Of a DNA stretch of 64,000 nt, positions 43,494 to 53,087 are shown in pieces. Position numbers and translations under genes: made by a program. How positions within the stretch are numbered: the stretch's first letter is position 1; every line of letters starts with the position of its first letter. The notes under the pieces were generated by a model, which was not told where the DNA came from, did not search any database, and saw only the letters and a list, made by a program, of their open reading frames with translations. The DNA comes from Kocuria rosea subsp. polaris (GTDB taxonomy: Bacteria; Actinomycetota; Actinomycetes; Actinomycetales; Micrococcaceae): contig MLDA01000009.1 of the NCBI GenBank assembly GCA_023896275.1, forward strand, positions 1 to 64,000, written 5' to 3'.

Positions 43494-43510
43494 GTTCCTG
43501 TACTCCATTC

Positions 43511-43545
43511 GGGACTTAAAGTTTTAGAGAGGACCTAAATTTATC
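43511..43545. promoter_or_regulatory. Two ROK-type operator half-sites upstream of the GH13 gene
   Basis: GGGACTTAAAGTTTTAGAGA (43511-43530) and AGGACCTAAATTTA (43530-43543) resemble the palindrome AGGATCTAAATTTAAGTCCT at 44910. The block lies in the gap between the GH13 and ROK starts and stands out as AT-rich. It probably controls both genes. Confidence 0.65.
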
Positions 43546-43599
43546 ATAGGAATCTACTCGGGCACATAGGATGAGTCCATCAGACCAAGGAGGATGCCA

Positions 43600-44817
43600 G
43601 TGGATGTCGCCGCACCGTCGACGCAGTTGCTGCGCCGCGTCAATGCCGGCGTGATCCTGCGGGTCCTACGCGGTGCGGGCGTCATGACCGGCACGGAACT
43701 CATGGCAGCATCCGGGCTGACCCGGGCCACGGTAATATCGGTCGCCAACGACCTCGTCGCCATGGGCTGGGTGCGCGAGGTCGAAGCCCAACGCCAGGGC
43801 GAGGACCGCACCAAGGGGCGTCCGGCGCGTCGATTCAGCCTCCTCCCCCGGGCAGCCCACGTCGTCGGCGTCGCCCTCGAGTACGGCCACATCACCGTGG
43901 TCCTCTCGGACCTGCTGGGCGAGATCCGCGCACGCGCCGTGGTGCCGGGCCCCGCGGGATCCTTCGAGGAGACCGTTGGCCACTCCGAGGCCTGGGGTGC
44001 CGCACTCCTCCAGGGCGTGCGGCAGGTGCTGCACGACGGCGGCATCAGGGAAAGCGACGTCCTCGCTGCCACGATCGGAGTCCCCGCGCCCGTCGGCCCC
44101 GCCGGTGAGGTCTCGTCAGCACAGCTCTTCTGGCGAAGCTTCGACGTCCGCGGCACACTGGCGACGAGGTACGCATGGCACATAGAAGTTGAGAACGACG
44201 CGAATCTGGCCGTCGTAGCCGAGCGCTGGCGAGGCGCCGGCGAGGGGATCGACGACCTCGTGGTGCTGCTGGCCGGCGAGCGCTTGGGCACAGGCGTCAT
44301 CGAAGGCGGTCGCCTCCTGCGCGGCCGGGACGGCGGGTTCGGCGAACTCGGATTCCTGGACCGCGTCGAAGCCGTGGGCGACACCCTCGGCATCAACCCG
44401 ACGGCCTCCGCCTGGGGCCGCAAGACCCTCTCCGGCGGCGCCCCGTTCCTGAATGAACTGTGCGAAGGAGATCCGGAGCGGCTGACGCCGGAGATGATCT
44501 TGACCGCCGCCGCGGACGGGGACGCCGCCGCGCGCGACATCGCCGCGCGCCTGGCGGACCGGATGGCCATCATCGTGGCCATCATCAGCACCTTCGCCAA
44601 CCCCTCCGTCGTCGTTCTCGACGGCGGGACCGCCGGAGCGGCCGAGGCTCTCCTGCCAGCCATCGCCCAGCGGTTGCCGCAGCTGACGTCCACGCCGCCA
44701 CGCCTGGCCACCTCAAGTCTCGAAGGCATGAACGTGGAGCTGGGCGCCGTCCGGCGGGCCCTGGATTATGTGGAGGACAACGCCCTCGACCTGACGCTCC
44801 CGCCCGCCTCAGCCTAA
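43600..44817 (+). CDS. ROK-family transcriptional repressor without zinc motif
   Basis: A 405-aa sugar-responsive regulator. The N-terminal wHTH runs AGVILRVLRGAGVMTGTELM, LTRATVISVANDL and GRPARRFSL; the ROK domain follows with VEVENDANLAVVAERWRG-like Asn-Asp-Ala and GTGVIEGGRLLRGRDGGFGELGF. The usual Cys-rich zinc motif (C-G-C-G-x-x-G-C) after the Glu-Leu-Gly segment is absent. AAGGAGG ends at 43593, so the GTG at 43600 is chosen as start; the ATG at 43594 is too close. It is divergent from GH13 and upstream of an ABC importer, both of which have similar operator-like palindromes. Confidence 0.88.
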   Translation: MDVAAPSTQLLRRVNAGVILRVLRGAGVMTGTELMAASGLTRATVISVANDLVAMGWVREVEAQRQGEDRTKGRPARRFSLLPRAAHVVGVALEYGHITVVLSDLLGEIRARAVVPGPAGSFEETVGHSEAWGAALLQGVRQVLHDGGIRESDVLAATIGVPAPVGPAGEVSSAQLFWRSFDVRGTLATRYAWHIEVENDANLAVVAERWRGAGEGIDDLVVLLAGERLGTGVIEGGRLLRGRDGGFGELGFLDRVEAVGDTLGINPTASAWGRKTLSGGAPFLNELCEGDPERLTPEMILTAAADGDAAARDIAARLADRMAIIVAIISTFANPSVVVLDGGTAGAAEALLPAIAQRLPQLTSTPPRLATSSLEGMNVELGAVRRALDYVEDNALDLTLPPASA

Positions 44818-44902
44818 AGCGAGCGGGCGCGAGCGGTCGGCGCCATCGGCGGCGCGACATCTTTAAATTGTGACTTGACGCACACGCCGGCCTGGGCGAT
44901 CC

Positions 44903-44930
44903 TATAGTTAGGATCTAAATTTAAGTCCTA
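44903..44930. promoter_or_regulatory. Promoter and ROK operator of the ABC importer operon
   Basis: A -10-like TATAGT (44903-44908) is followed directly by the palindrome AGGATCTAAATTTAAGTCCT (44910-44929; central TAAATTTA). A TTGACG lies 22 bp upstream of the -10, further than ideal. The palindrome placement fits repression by the ROK protein. The 203-bp gap holds no gene. Confidence 0.65.
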
Positions 44931-45020
44931 TCTCTAATCATCACCCCCCTTCGCCCCCCCATTCGCCGGCGCCCTCCCTCGGACGATCCGGCCGCGGGGC
45001 GATGCTCGAAAGGATCGATC

Positions 45021-46340
45021 ATGCTTCCAGAAACCGCCACCTCAGCCGCCTTGAGCCGCAGGTCCCTCATCCGCGCCGGACTGCTCGGCGCGGCGGGCCT
45101 CGCCGCCGCCCCGGCCCTGTCCGCCTGCGGAAACGGCGCATCCGATGGGGGCAGCCTCGTCTGGTCGTCCTGGACCAACCCGGGTGAGGCCGCGAAGCAC
45201 AAGGCGTTCTCCGCGGAACTCGGTGAGAAGCTCGGCTTGGACACCAAGTTCCAGGCGATTACGGGCGACTATCAGCAGAAGCTGCTCGCGCAGTTGGCGG
45301 GCGGCGCAGCGCCGGACGCGTTCTACGTGGGCGAGGCGGAGATGGCCAAGCTGATCGAGAGCGAGCAGGTCATCGACCTGAGCGAATACCTCGCCAGCGC
45401 TGATTCCCCGATCAAACAGGAAGACTTCCACGAGAACCTGCTCGGCTGGACCCGCCCGGAGGTCGGCAGCCCCGAGATCTACGGCCTCCCGGTGGACTGC
45501 AACCCCGCCGCACTGTGGTTCAACAAAGACGTCCTCGCCGAGGCCGGCGTCGACGTCAACCCGGCCCAGCAGTTCGAGGCCGGCACCTGGACTCCCGACG
45601 CGCTCGAGGACGTCTTGTCCCAGGTCAAAGCCGCCGGCAAGCGCGGCCTGGCCTCCGGCTCCTGGTGGTTCGACTGGTACGGCTGGATGACCATTTATGG
45701 TGGCACGCCCTTCGACGACGCGGGCAAGGCGGTCTTCGACACCGACGCGAAGTGCCTGCAGGGCCTGGAGTGGATGTTCGAGCAGTTCGGCACCGGCAAC
45801 ATGACGTTCTCGGGAGCACTGCCGCAGGGTCAGGGCGCGGATGCACTGTTCTTCTCCGGCCAGATGGCGTTCCTCAACATGGGCCGGTGGGTCCTGCCCA
45901 ACCTGATGGACCTGAATTTCGGCTTCGACGTCGCCCCGCACCCCTCCCCCTCGGGCAAGGACTTCATGTCGGTCCCCCTCGGCGCAGCCGCCATCGCCGT
46001 CAATGCCAAGGCCAGGAACCCGGAGGGGGCCCTCGAGTTCGTGGCCAACTACGTGAGTCCGGACGGGCAACGCGCCCGTCTCTCCGGCGGCGGAAACGCC
46101 GTGCCGTCGATTGCGGGGCTCGACGACGTCGTCACCGAGGACGGCATCCCGGAGCACGCCCACTTCTTCAACGAGATCGCCGCCCACGCGACGACGCTGC
46201 CGCTGACCGTGACGGCCAACGCCAAGGTCGCCAGCGAATACGGCAACGTAGCGGACAAGCTGCTCAAGGACGACTCCACGACGGCCAAGTCCTTCGCCAC
46301 GGCGCTCGCGAAGTTCATCAACAGCGGCGGAGAGGCCTGA
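45021..46340 (+). CDS. Alpha-glucoside ABC transporter substrate-binding lipoprotein
   Basis: A 439-aa lipoprotein. The twin-arginine-like start (SRRSLIRAGLLGAAGLAAAP) ends in lipobox LSAC, so it may be exported by Tat and lipid-anchored. The mature part begins SLVWSSWTNPGEA, typical of sugar-binding proteins of the ABC family, and includes LSEYLASADSPIKQ and GQMAFLNMGRW. It is first in the importer operon and overlaps the next gene by one base. The ligand is probably an alpha-glucoside, inferred from the neighbouring GH13 gene. Confidence 0.93.
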   Translation: MLPETATSAALSRRSLIRAGLLGAAGLAAAPALSACGNGASDGGSLVWSSWTNPGEAAKHKAFSAELGEKLGLDTKFQAITGDYQQKLLAQLAGGAAPDAFYVGEAEMAKLIESEQVIDLSEYLASADSPIKQEDFHENLLGWTRPEVGSPEIYGLPVDCNPAALWFNKDVLAEAGVDVNPAQQFEAGTWTPDALEDVLSQVKAAGKRGLASGSWWFDWYGWMTIYGGTPFDDAGKAVFDTDAKCLQGLEWMFEQFGTGNMTFSGALPQGQGADALFFSGQMAFLNMGRWVLPNLMDLNFGFDVAPHPSPSGKDFMSVPLGAAAIAVNAKARNPEGALEFVANYVSPDGQRARLSGGGNAVPSIAGLDDVVTEDGIPEHAHFFNEIAAHATTLPLTVTANAKVASEYGNVADKLLKDDSTTAKSFATALAKFINSGGEA

Positions 46341-47302
46341 TGACCGCCCCCGGCGCGGCCCCCGCGGCGGTCGTACAGGCGCCGCCGAAACTGGCCGGGC
46401 CCGCTCGACCCGTGAAAAAGACATCGCGCCGCCGACGCAAGGATACGATCGCGGCCTATATCTTCCTCGCGCCACAGCTGACCGGGCTCATCGTCTTCCT
46501 GATCGGCCCGCTGTTCTTCGCGCTCTTTTTGGCCTTCAGCAATTGGGACGGCTTCGGAGGGATGTCGTTCGCCGGCTTGGGAAACTTCACCGAGATCTTC
46601 ACCAACCCGCGGATTCAGACCTCCGCGCTCAACACCCTGTGGTTCACCGTCTTGCAGGTCCCGGGCCTGCTCATCAGCGGGTTCCTGTTCGCGGTAATGA
46701 CGCAGAAGGCCGGGCGGATGACCTCCGTGTACCGGCTCGGGTTCGTGGCTCCCGTCGTGACCTCGAGCGTCGCGGTGGCGACGATCTGGCTCTACCTGTT
46801 CAACCCCGAGATCAGCCCGATCAACGGCGCCCTGCGCGGCATCGGCCTGGATGCGCCGAATTGGCTCCAGGATCCCCGGTTCATCATCCCGGCGTTCGCG
46901 ATCGTCGGGATCTGGCAAGGGTTCGGCTACACCCTGATCATGTTCATGGCGGGCCTGCAGAGCATTGGGAAGTCCTACCTCGAGGCAGCGGAGCTGGACG
47001 GCTGCGGCGAGTGGAAGAAGATGTGGCACGTGACGATCCCCCTGGTATCGCCGACGATTCTCTTCCTCTCGATCACCTCGATCATCGGCTCGTTCCAGGT
47101 CTTCGACTACATCTACGTCTTCATGGGCACCAGCGCCCCCGACGCGGCCCGGACGATCGTCTACGAGATCGTCGTGATCGCTTTCCAGCAGTTCGAGTTC
47201 GGGCCCGCCTCGGCCCTCGCCTTCCTGCTGTTCCTGACCTTGTTGGCCGTGACTGCCCTCCAGTTGGCCGCGCAGAAGAAGTGGGTGCACTACGCCGAAT
47301 GA
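46340..47302 (+). CDS. Sugar ABC transporter permease, MalF-like
   Basis: A 320-aa permease. A basic cytoplasmic start (KKTSRRRRKDT) precedes six helices, and the EAA loop is EAAELDGCGEWKKMWHV (about residues 217-233). It overlaps the binding-protein stop (TGATG) and is followed by the MalG-like gene with a 4-bp overlap. No ATPase gene is present in the operon. Confidence 0.93.
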   Translation: MTAPGAAPAAVVQAPPKLAGPARPVKKTSRRRRKDTIAAYIFLAPQLTGLIVFLIGPLFFALFLAFSNWDGFGGMSFAGLGNFTEIFTNPRIQTSALNTLWFTVLQVPGLLISGFLFAVMTQKAGRMTSVYRLGFVAPVVTSSVAVATIWLYLFNPEISPINGALRGIGLDAPNWLQDPRFIIPAFAIVGIWQGFGYTLIMFMAGLQSIGKSYLEAAELDGCGEWKKMWHVTIPLVSPTILFLSITSIIGSFQVFDYIYVFMGTSAPDAARTIVYEIVVIAFQQFEFGPASALAFLLFLTLLAVTALQLAAQKKWVHYAE

Positions 47303-48168
47303 GTACATCAACCCTGAACCAGACCCGCGCCTCGGCGCCCACCCGCCCCCTCCGACCCGCCAGGATCGCCCTTCACATCTTCCTGGGGATCGCCGCGCTG
47401 ATCATGGCGGTGCCCTTCCTCTGGATGATGTTCTCGTCCTTCAAGCCGCTCACGGAGATCTTCCAGCAGCCCCCGACCCTGATCCCCGAGATGTGGACCA
47501 CCGAGGGCTACAGCAAGGCACTGGGAGGGGCGGACTTCCTACGCGGCTTCTGGAACAGCACCTACATTGCCGTGACGTCCACGGCGCTCGCCCTCCTGAC
47601 CTCCGCCATGGCGGCCTACGCGTTCGCGAGGATCGAGTTCCGCGGGAACAAGCCGCTGTTCATGCTCTTCCTGGCGACCATGATGGTGCCCGGGCAGCTG
47701 ACCGTCATCCCGCTCTACATCATCATGGGCTGGATTGGCTGGATCGATACGCACTGGGCGCTCATCGTCCCCGGCGGCCTCTTCAGCGCCTTCGGCGTCT
47801 TCCTCATGCGGCAGTACATCCGTGGCATCCCCCGGGAATTGGAGGAGGCCGCGGAGATCGATGGTGCCAACCGCTTCGTGATCTTCTTGACGATCATCCT
47901 GCCGCTGCTGCGGACCCCGCTGGTGGCGCTCGGCATCTTCATGTTCCTGGGCTCGTGGAACAACTTCTTCGGGCCGCTGATCTTCCTCAACAGCGACGAG
48001 AACTTCACCCTGCCCATCCTCGTCAACCAGTTCAAGGGTCAGTTCGGTGCCGACTGGACCGCTCTGATGGCCGCGACGACCCTCGCAGCGGCCCCGCTGC
48101 TGATCGTGTTCGCGGTGGCGCAACGCCAGATCGTGGAAGGCATCGCACTCTCCGGCACCAAGGCCTAG
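47299..48168 (+). CDS. Sugar ABC transporter permease, MalG-like
   Basis: A 289-aa permease with six helices and EAA loop EAAEIDGANRFVIFLTI (about residues 192-208). It starts 4 bp inside the MalF-like gene and ends the importer operon, after which two hairpins occur. Probably powered by a shared MsiK-type ATPase, since none lies here. Confidence 0.93.
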   Translation: MSTSTLNQTRASAPTRPLRPARIALHIFLGIAALIMAVPFLWMMFSSFKPLTEIFQQPPTLIPEMWTTEGYSKALGGADFLRGFWNSTYIAVTSTALALLTSAMAAYAFARIEFRGNKPLFMLFLATMMVPGQLTVIPLYIIMGWIGWIDTHWALIVPGGLFSAFGVFLMRQYIRGIPRELEEAAEIDGANRFVIFLTIILPLLRTPLVALGIFMFLGSWNNFFGPLIFLNSDENFTLPILVNQFKGQFGADWTALMAATTLAAAPLLIVFAVAQRQIVEGIALSGTKA

Positions 48169-48190
48169 GTGCGCGCGGGGTCGTCGCCGG

Positions 48191-48269
48191 GTTCCCCCTG
48201 AGGCCAAAGTCCGCGACCCTGAGGGGGAACGGAGACGACGGCGGCGCCTGGACGGGCGTCGCCGTCGTC
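48191..48269 (+). terminator. Two successive hairpins after the importer operon
   Basis: GTTCCCCCT (48191-48199) pairs with AGGGGGAAC (48222-48230), and GACGACGGCG (48234-48243) pairs with CGCCGTCGTC (48260-48269). Neither has a long U-run. They lie just after the last importer gene and before furA. Confidence 0.55.
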
Positions 48270-48344
48270 ATACCGCGCGGGCGCAGGCCGGAGCCCGCGG
48301 AATGACCGCTCGGCGAACAATCGTCGACGAATCCGCATCTAATC

Positions 48345-48379
48345 TTGACTGTGTCCAGATAAGGGGTAGATTGGGCGCA
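48345..48379 (+). promoter_or_regulatory. furA promoter, probably leaderless
   Basis: TTGACT (48345-48350) and TAGATT (48367-48372) are separated by 16 bp, and the furA ATG lies 6 bp after the -10. No ribosome site fits between, so transcription likely begins at or near the ATG. AATCT (48341-48345) and AGATT (48368-48372) form an inverted pair around the promoter core and may be part of an autorepression site. Confidence 0.65.
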
Positions 48380-48813
48380 TGCGGACCGAGACCGATCACG
48401 AGCACCAGCTGCGTGAATCTGGCCTGCGCGTCACCCGCCCCCGGGTGGCGGTACTGCAGGCCGTCGAGGCACACCCGCATGCGAACACGGACACCGTCCT
48501 GGGTGCCGTCCACGCGATCCGCCCGGAAGTTTCCCGGCAGGCCGTGTACGACGCCCTGCGGGCCCTGACCCAAGCCGGGCTGCTGCGCAGCATCCAGCCC
48601 GCGGGGTCGCTGACACGGTACGAGTCACGGGTGGGCGACAACCATCACCACCTGGTCTGCCGACAGTGCAGCACCGTCGTCGACGTCGAATGCGCCGAAG
48701 GCAAAGCTCCGTGCCTGCACGCTCCGGAAGGCCACGGCTTCGACATCGATGAAGCCGAGGTCATCTACTGGGGTCTGTGTCCCGCATGCTCCGCCACAAC
48801 CAACGCCCCCTGA
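48379..48813 (+). CDS. furA: Fur-family regulator (FurA/CatR-like)
   Basis: A 144-aa metal-dependent repressor. Winged helix RVTRPRVAVLQAVEAHPHA to SRQAVYDALRALTQAGLL, then the metal core NHHHLVCRQC and the end CPAC. Structural zinc ligands are Cys94, Cys97, Cys134 and Cys137; His89-91 match the regulatory site. It is 21 bp upstream of katG, the usual arrangement in Actinobacteria, where FurA senses peroxide through metal loss and relieves katG repression. Confidence 0.93.
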   Translation: MRTETDHEHQLRESGLRVTRPRVAVLQAVEAHPHANTDTVLGAVHAIRPEVSRQAVYDALRALTQAGLLRSIQPAGSLTRYESRVGDNHHHLVCRQCSTVVDVECAEGKAPCLHAPEGHGFDIDEAEVIYWGLCPACSATTNAP

Positions 48814-48834
48814 AGCAATTCCGAAAGGTTTGTC

Positions 48835-51012
<2,178 letters not shown>

Positions 51013-51065
51013 TCGGTCGCCGGCCCGCCCGGCGCATCGCGGGCACCGTCCCGCGGACCAGAAGC

Positions 51066-51103
51066 GTGTGGCCGCCACCCCTGTCAGGGTGGCGGCCACA
51101 CGT
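51066..51103. terminator. Bidirectional terminator after katG
   Basis: A 16-bp perfect stem CGTGTGGCCGCCACCC (51066-51081) with its complement at 51088-51103, loop CTGTCA, followed by TGTTTAA. It separates katG from a convergent small gene. Confidence 0.85.
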
Positions 51104-51116
51104 GTTTAACGCGGGG

Positions 51117-51440
51117 TCAGCCCTCGCGGATCGTCATGGAGGCGAGCTTCCCGCCAGCGACCGCGAAGGTGAACTTGGATCGTCCGTTGGCGTGCTGGCT
51201 GCGCCAGTCGCCGACGATCTCGATGGTCTCCTCGCCGGCGTCGACTTCCTCGACCGCCAGCGTGCCGTGCGCGCCGATGAATTCGACGTCGCTCCAGGCC
51301 TTGATCTGCTCGCGGCCGGTGAAGATCCGGCCCCAGTCGTCGACGAATCCGTCGGGCGCAAACGCGTCCAGAAAGGCGTCGCCGTCGTTGCGATTGACGG
51401 CGTCGATGAAGGACGCCACGGGTTCGGGTACAGCGTTCAT
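51117..51440 (-). CDS. SnoaL/NTF2-like protein
   Basis: A 107-aa single-domain protein with the NTF2-like alpha+beta barrel pattern: FIDAVNRNDGDAFLDAFAPDGFVDDWG, then FTGREQIKAWSD and strands ending FTFAVAGGKLASMTI. Such proteins act as small polyketide cyclases or hydrolases or of unknown function. It lies 29 bp after the SDR gene on the same strand, so the two may be cotranscribed. No catalytic residues can be assigned. Confidence 0.8.
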   Translation of the reverse strand: MNAVPEPVASFIDAVNRNDGDAFLDAFAPDGFVDDWGRIFTGREQIKAWSDVEFIGAHGTLAVEEVDAGEETIEIVGDWRSQHANGRSKFTFAVAGGKLASMTIREG

Positions 51441-51469
51441 GATCTATCCTCTCCTCGGGTGAAACGAGC

Positions 51470-52225
51470 CTAACGCGTGGTGTATCCGCCGTTGGCGAAG
51501 ATCGTCTGGCCCGTGATCCACCAGCCTTCGGTCGCTAGGAAGCGCACGATCGGGGCGATGTCCTCGATCTGGGTGAGCTGGCCGCCCATCGCCTGCGACT
51601 TGTGGAATTCGACGCGCTCGGGGGTCTCCTGCCCGTAGAAGAAGGGCGTGTCCATCGGGCCCGGGGCGATCGACGTGACGGAGATGCCGCGAGCGGCGAA
51701 CTCCTTCGCGCCGGCGCGCGTGAAGTGCTCGACCGGGGACTTGCCGCCCGCGTAGGTGGAATAGCCGTCAGTGAACGCCGCCAGCAGCGACGTGGCGATC
51801 GTGACGATCTTGCCGCCGTCGTTCAGTCGGCGTCCGGCCTCCTTGATGAAGAAGTAGGCGGCCTTGGCGTTGATGTCGAACATCGAGTCGTACTCGTCCT
51901 CGGTGGTCTCGACGATCGGCTTGCGCAGCACCTTGCCGACCGTGTTGACGGCGACGTCGACGCGGCCGAGCGCCTCCTCGGCATCCGCGAAGAGCTTCTC
52001 GACGTTGGCCGGAACCGTGAGATCCCCGTCCAGCAGGACACCGCGCCGGCCGGCGGCCTCGACGGCGGCCAGCGTCTCTTCCGCCTCGGCTCGGGTGGAC
52101 TCCGAGTTGAAGTGGATGGCCACATCGGCCCCGGCCTCAGCCATCTGGCGGGAGACGAGGCCCCCGAGGTTCTTGCCGCCTCCGGCGACGAGCACTACTC
52201 GATCTTTCAGGTCATGCGTAGTCAT
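51470..52225 (-). CDS. Short-chain dehydrogenase/reductase
   Basis: A 251-aa NAD(P)-dependent oxidoreductase. Coenzyme loop VLVAGGGKNLGGLV, NTVGKV in place of NNAG, catalytic Ser in IATSLLAAF and Tyr-x-x-x-Lys in YAGGK. The Asp at strand 3 (LLDGDLTV) is standard. It is divergent from the TetR gene, 65 bp away, and probably controlled by it. Substrate is unknown. Confidence 0.9.
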   Translation of the reverse strand: MTTHDLKDRVVLVAGGGKNLGGLVSRQMAEAGADVAIHFNSESTRAEAEETLAAVEAAGRRGVLLDGDLTVPANVEKLFADAEEALGRVDVAVNTVGKVLRKPIVETTEDEYDSMFDINAKAAYFFIKEAGRRLNDGGKIVTIATSLLAAFTDGYSTYAGGKSPVEHFTRAGAKEFAARGISVTSIAPGPMDTPFFYGQETPERVEFHKSQAMGGQLTQIEDIAPIVRFLATEGWWITGQTIFANGGYTTR

Positions 52226-52260
52226 GGTGAGCCCTTCCTATCCCATCGATCCACCGACGT

Positions 52261-52292
52261 ATATCGGCGCTATATTGCTACTATAGCGATAT
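52261..52292. promoter_or_regulatory. Palindromic operator between SDR and TetR genes
   Basis: CGCTATA (52268-52274) and TATAGCG (52282-52288) form perfect 7-bp arms around 7 bp, within a larger ATATCG...CGATAT frame. It reaches the TetR start at 52291, so binding would block the regulator's own translation start and the SDR promoter. Confidence 0.65.
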
Positions 52293-52995
52293 GACAGGAA
52301 CGCGCAACACCGATACACGGGAGCGGTTACTCGAGGCCGCCGCGGACCTCATCGCGGCCCATCCGGGCCAGGACGTCCCCCTGCGCGCCATCTGCGAGCG
52401 CGTCGGAGTCAAGATGCCGACGCTCTACCACTTCTTCGGCAACAAGGAGGGCCTGCTGAGCGCCGTCGTCGAGCACGGCTTCGACCTCTACATGGCCCTG
52501 AAGACGCAGGGCGAACCCGACCCGGACCCACTGCGGAACCTCCGCTCCGGATGGGACCTGCACGTATCCTTCGGGCTGGAGAACCCGGCCTTCTACGCGC
52601 TCATGTACGGGCAGGTCGCCCCGGGAAGCCGTAGTCCGGCCGAGGATCGGCCGACCCGGGCACTGCTCAGCCTCATGGAGCAGGCGCACGCCCAGGGGCG
52701 TCTGCGCGTCGATCCGCAGCAGGCCACGGACCACGTCCTGGCCGCCAACATCGGCGTCACGCTGCGCCAGATCATCACGCAGACCCCCGATCCGGCCCTG
52801 TCGGCCGCGATGCGCGAGGCGACGATCGCGGCGATCACCGGCCTGTCAGCGCCCGCGGCAAATGTCGGACCGGCGGAACAGGCCAGCGCGCTGCTGGCCA
52901 CCCTGCCCCTGGCCCCGGAGGGATTCTCCGCCCCTGAAGCCGACCTACTCCGGCACTGGCTGGGTCGCATCTCCTCCGGCAACGCAACGGCCTGA
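52291..52995 (+). CDS. TetR-family transcriptional regulator
   Basis: A 234-aa repressor. The N-terminal HTH is TRERLLEAAADLIAAHPGQD to VPLRAICERVGVKMPTLYHFFGNKEGLL (about 8-52). The rest is a helical ligand domain of TetR_C type. It is divergent from the SDR gene, next to a clear palindrome. The ligand is unknown. Confidence 0.92.
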   Translation: MTGTRNTDTRERLLEAAADLIAAHPGQDVPLRAICERVGVKMPTLYHFFGNKEGLLSAVVEHGFDLYMALKTQGEPDPDPLRNLRSGWDLHVSFGLENPAFYALMYGQVAPGSRSPAEDRPTRALLSLMEQAHAQGRLRVDPQQATDHVLAANIGVTLRQIITQTPDPALSAAMREATIAAITGLSAPAANVGPAEQASALLATLPLAPEGFSAPEADLLRHWLGRISSGNATA

Positions 52996-53087
52996 GCGGC
53001 ACGCAACCGGCCTCCGCAGTCGACCTTCGCGGCGCGCCAGATGTGACGTGAAACATATCTGCCACAAGTTTGAGGCAGGATGGACCC

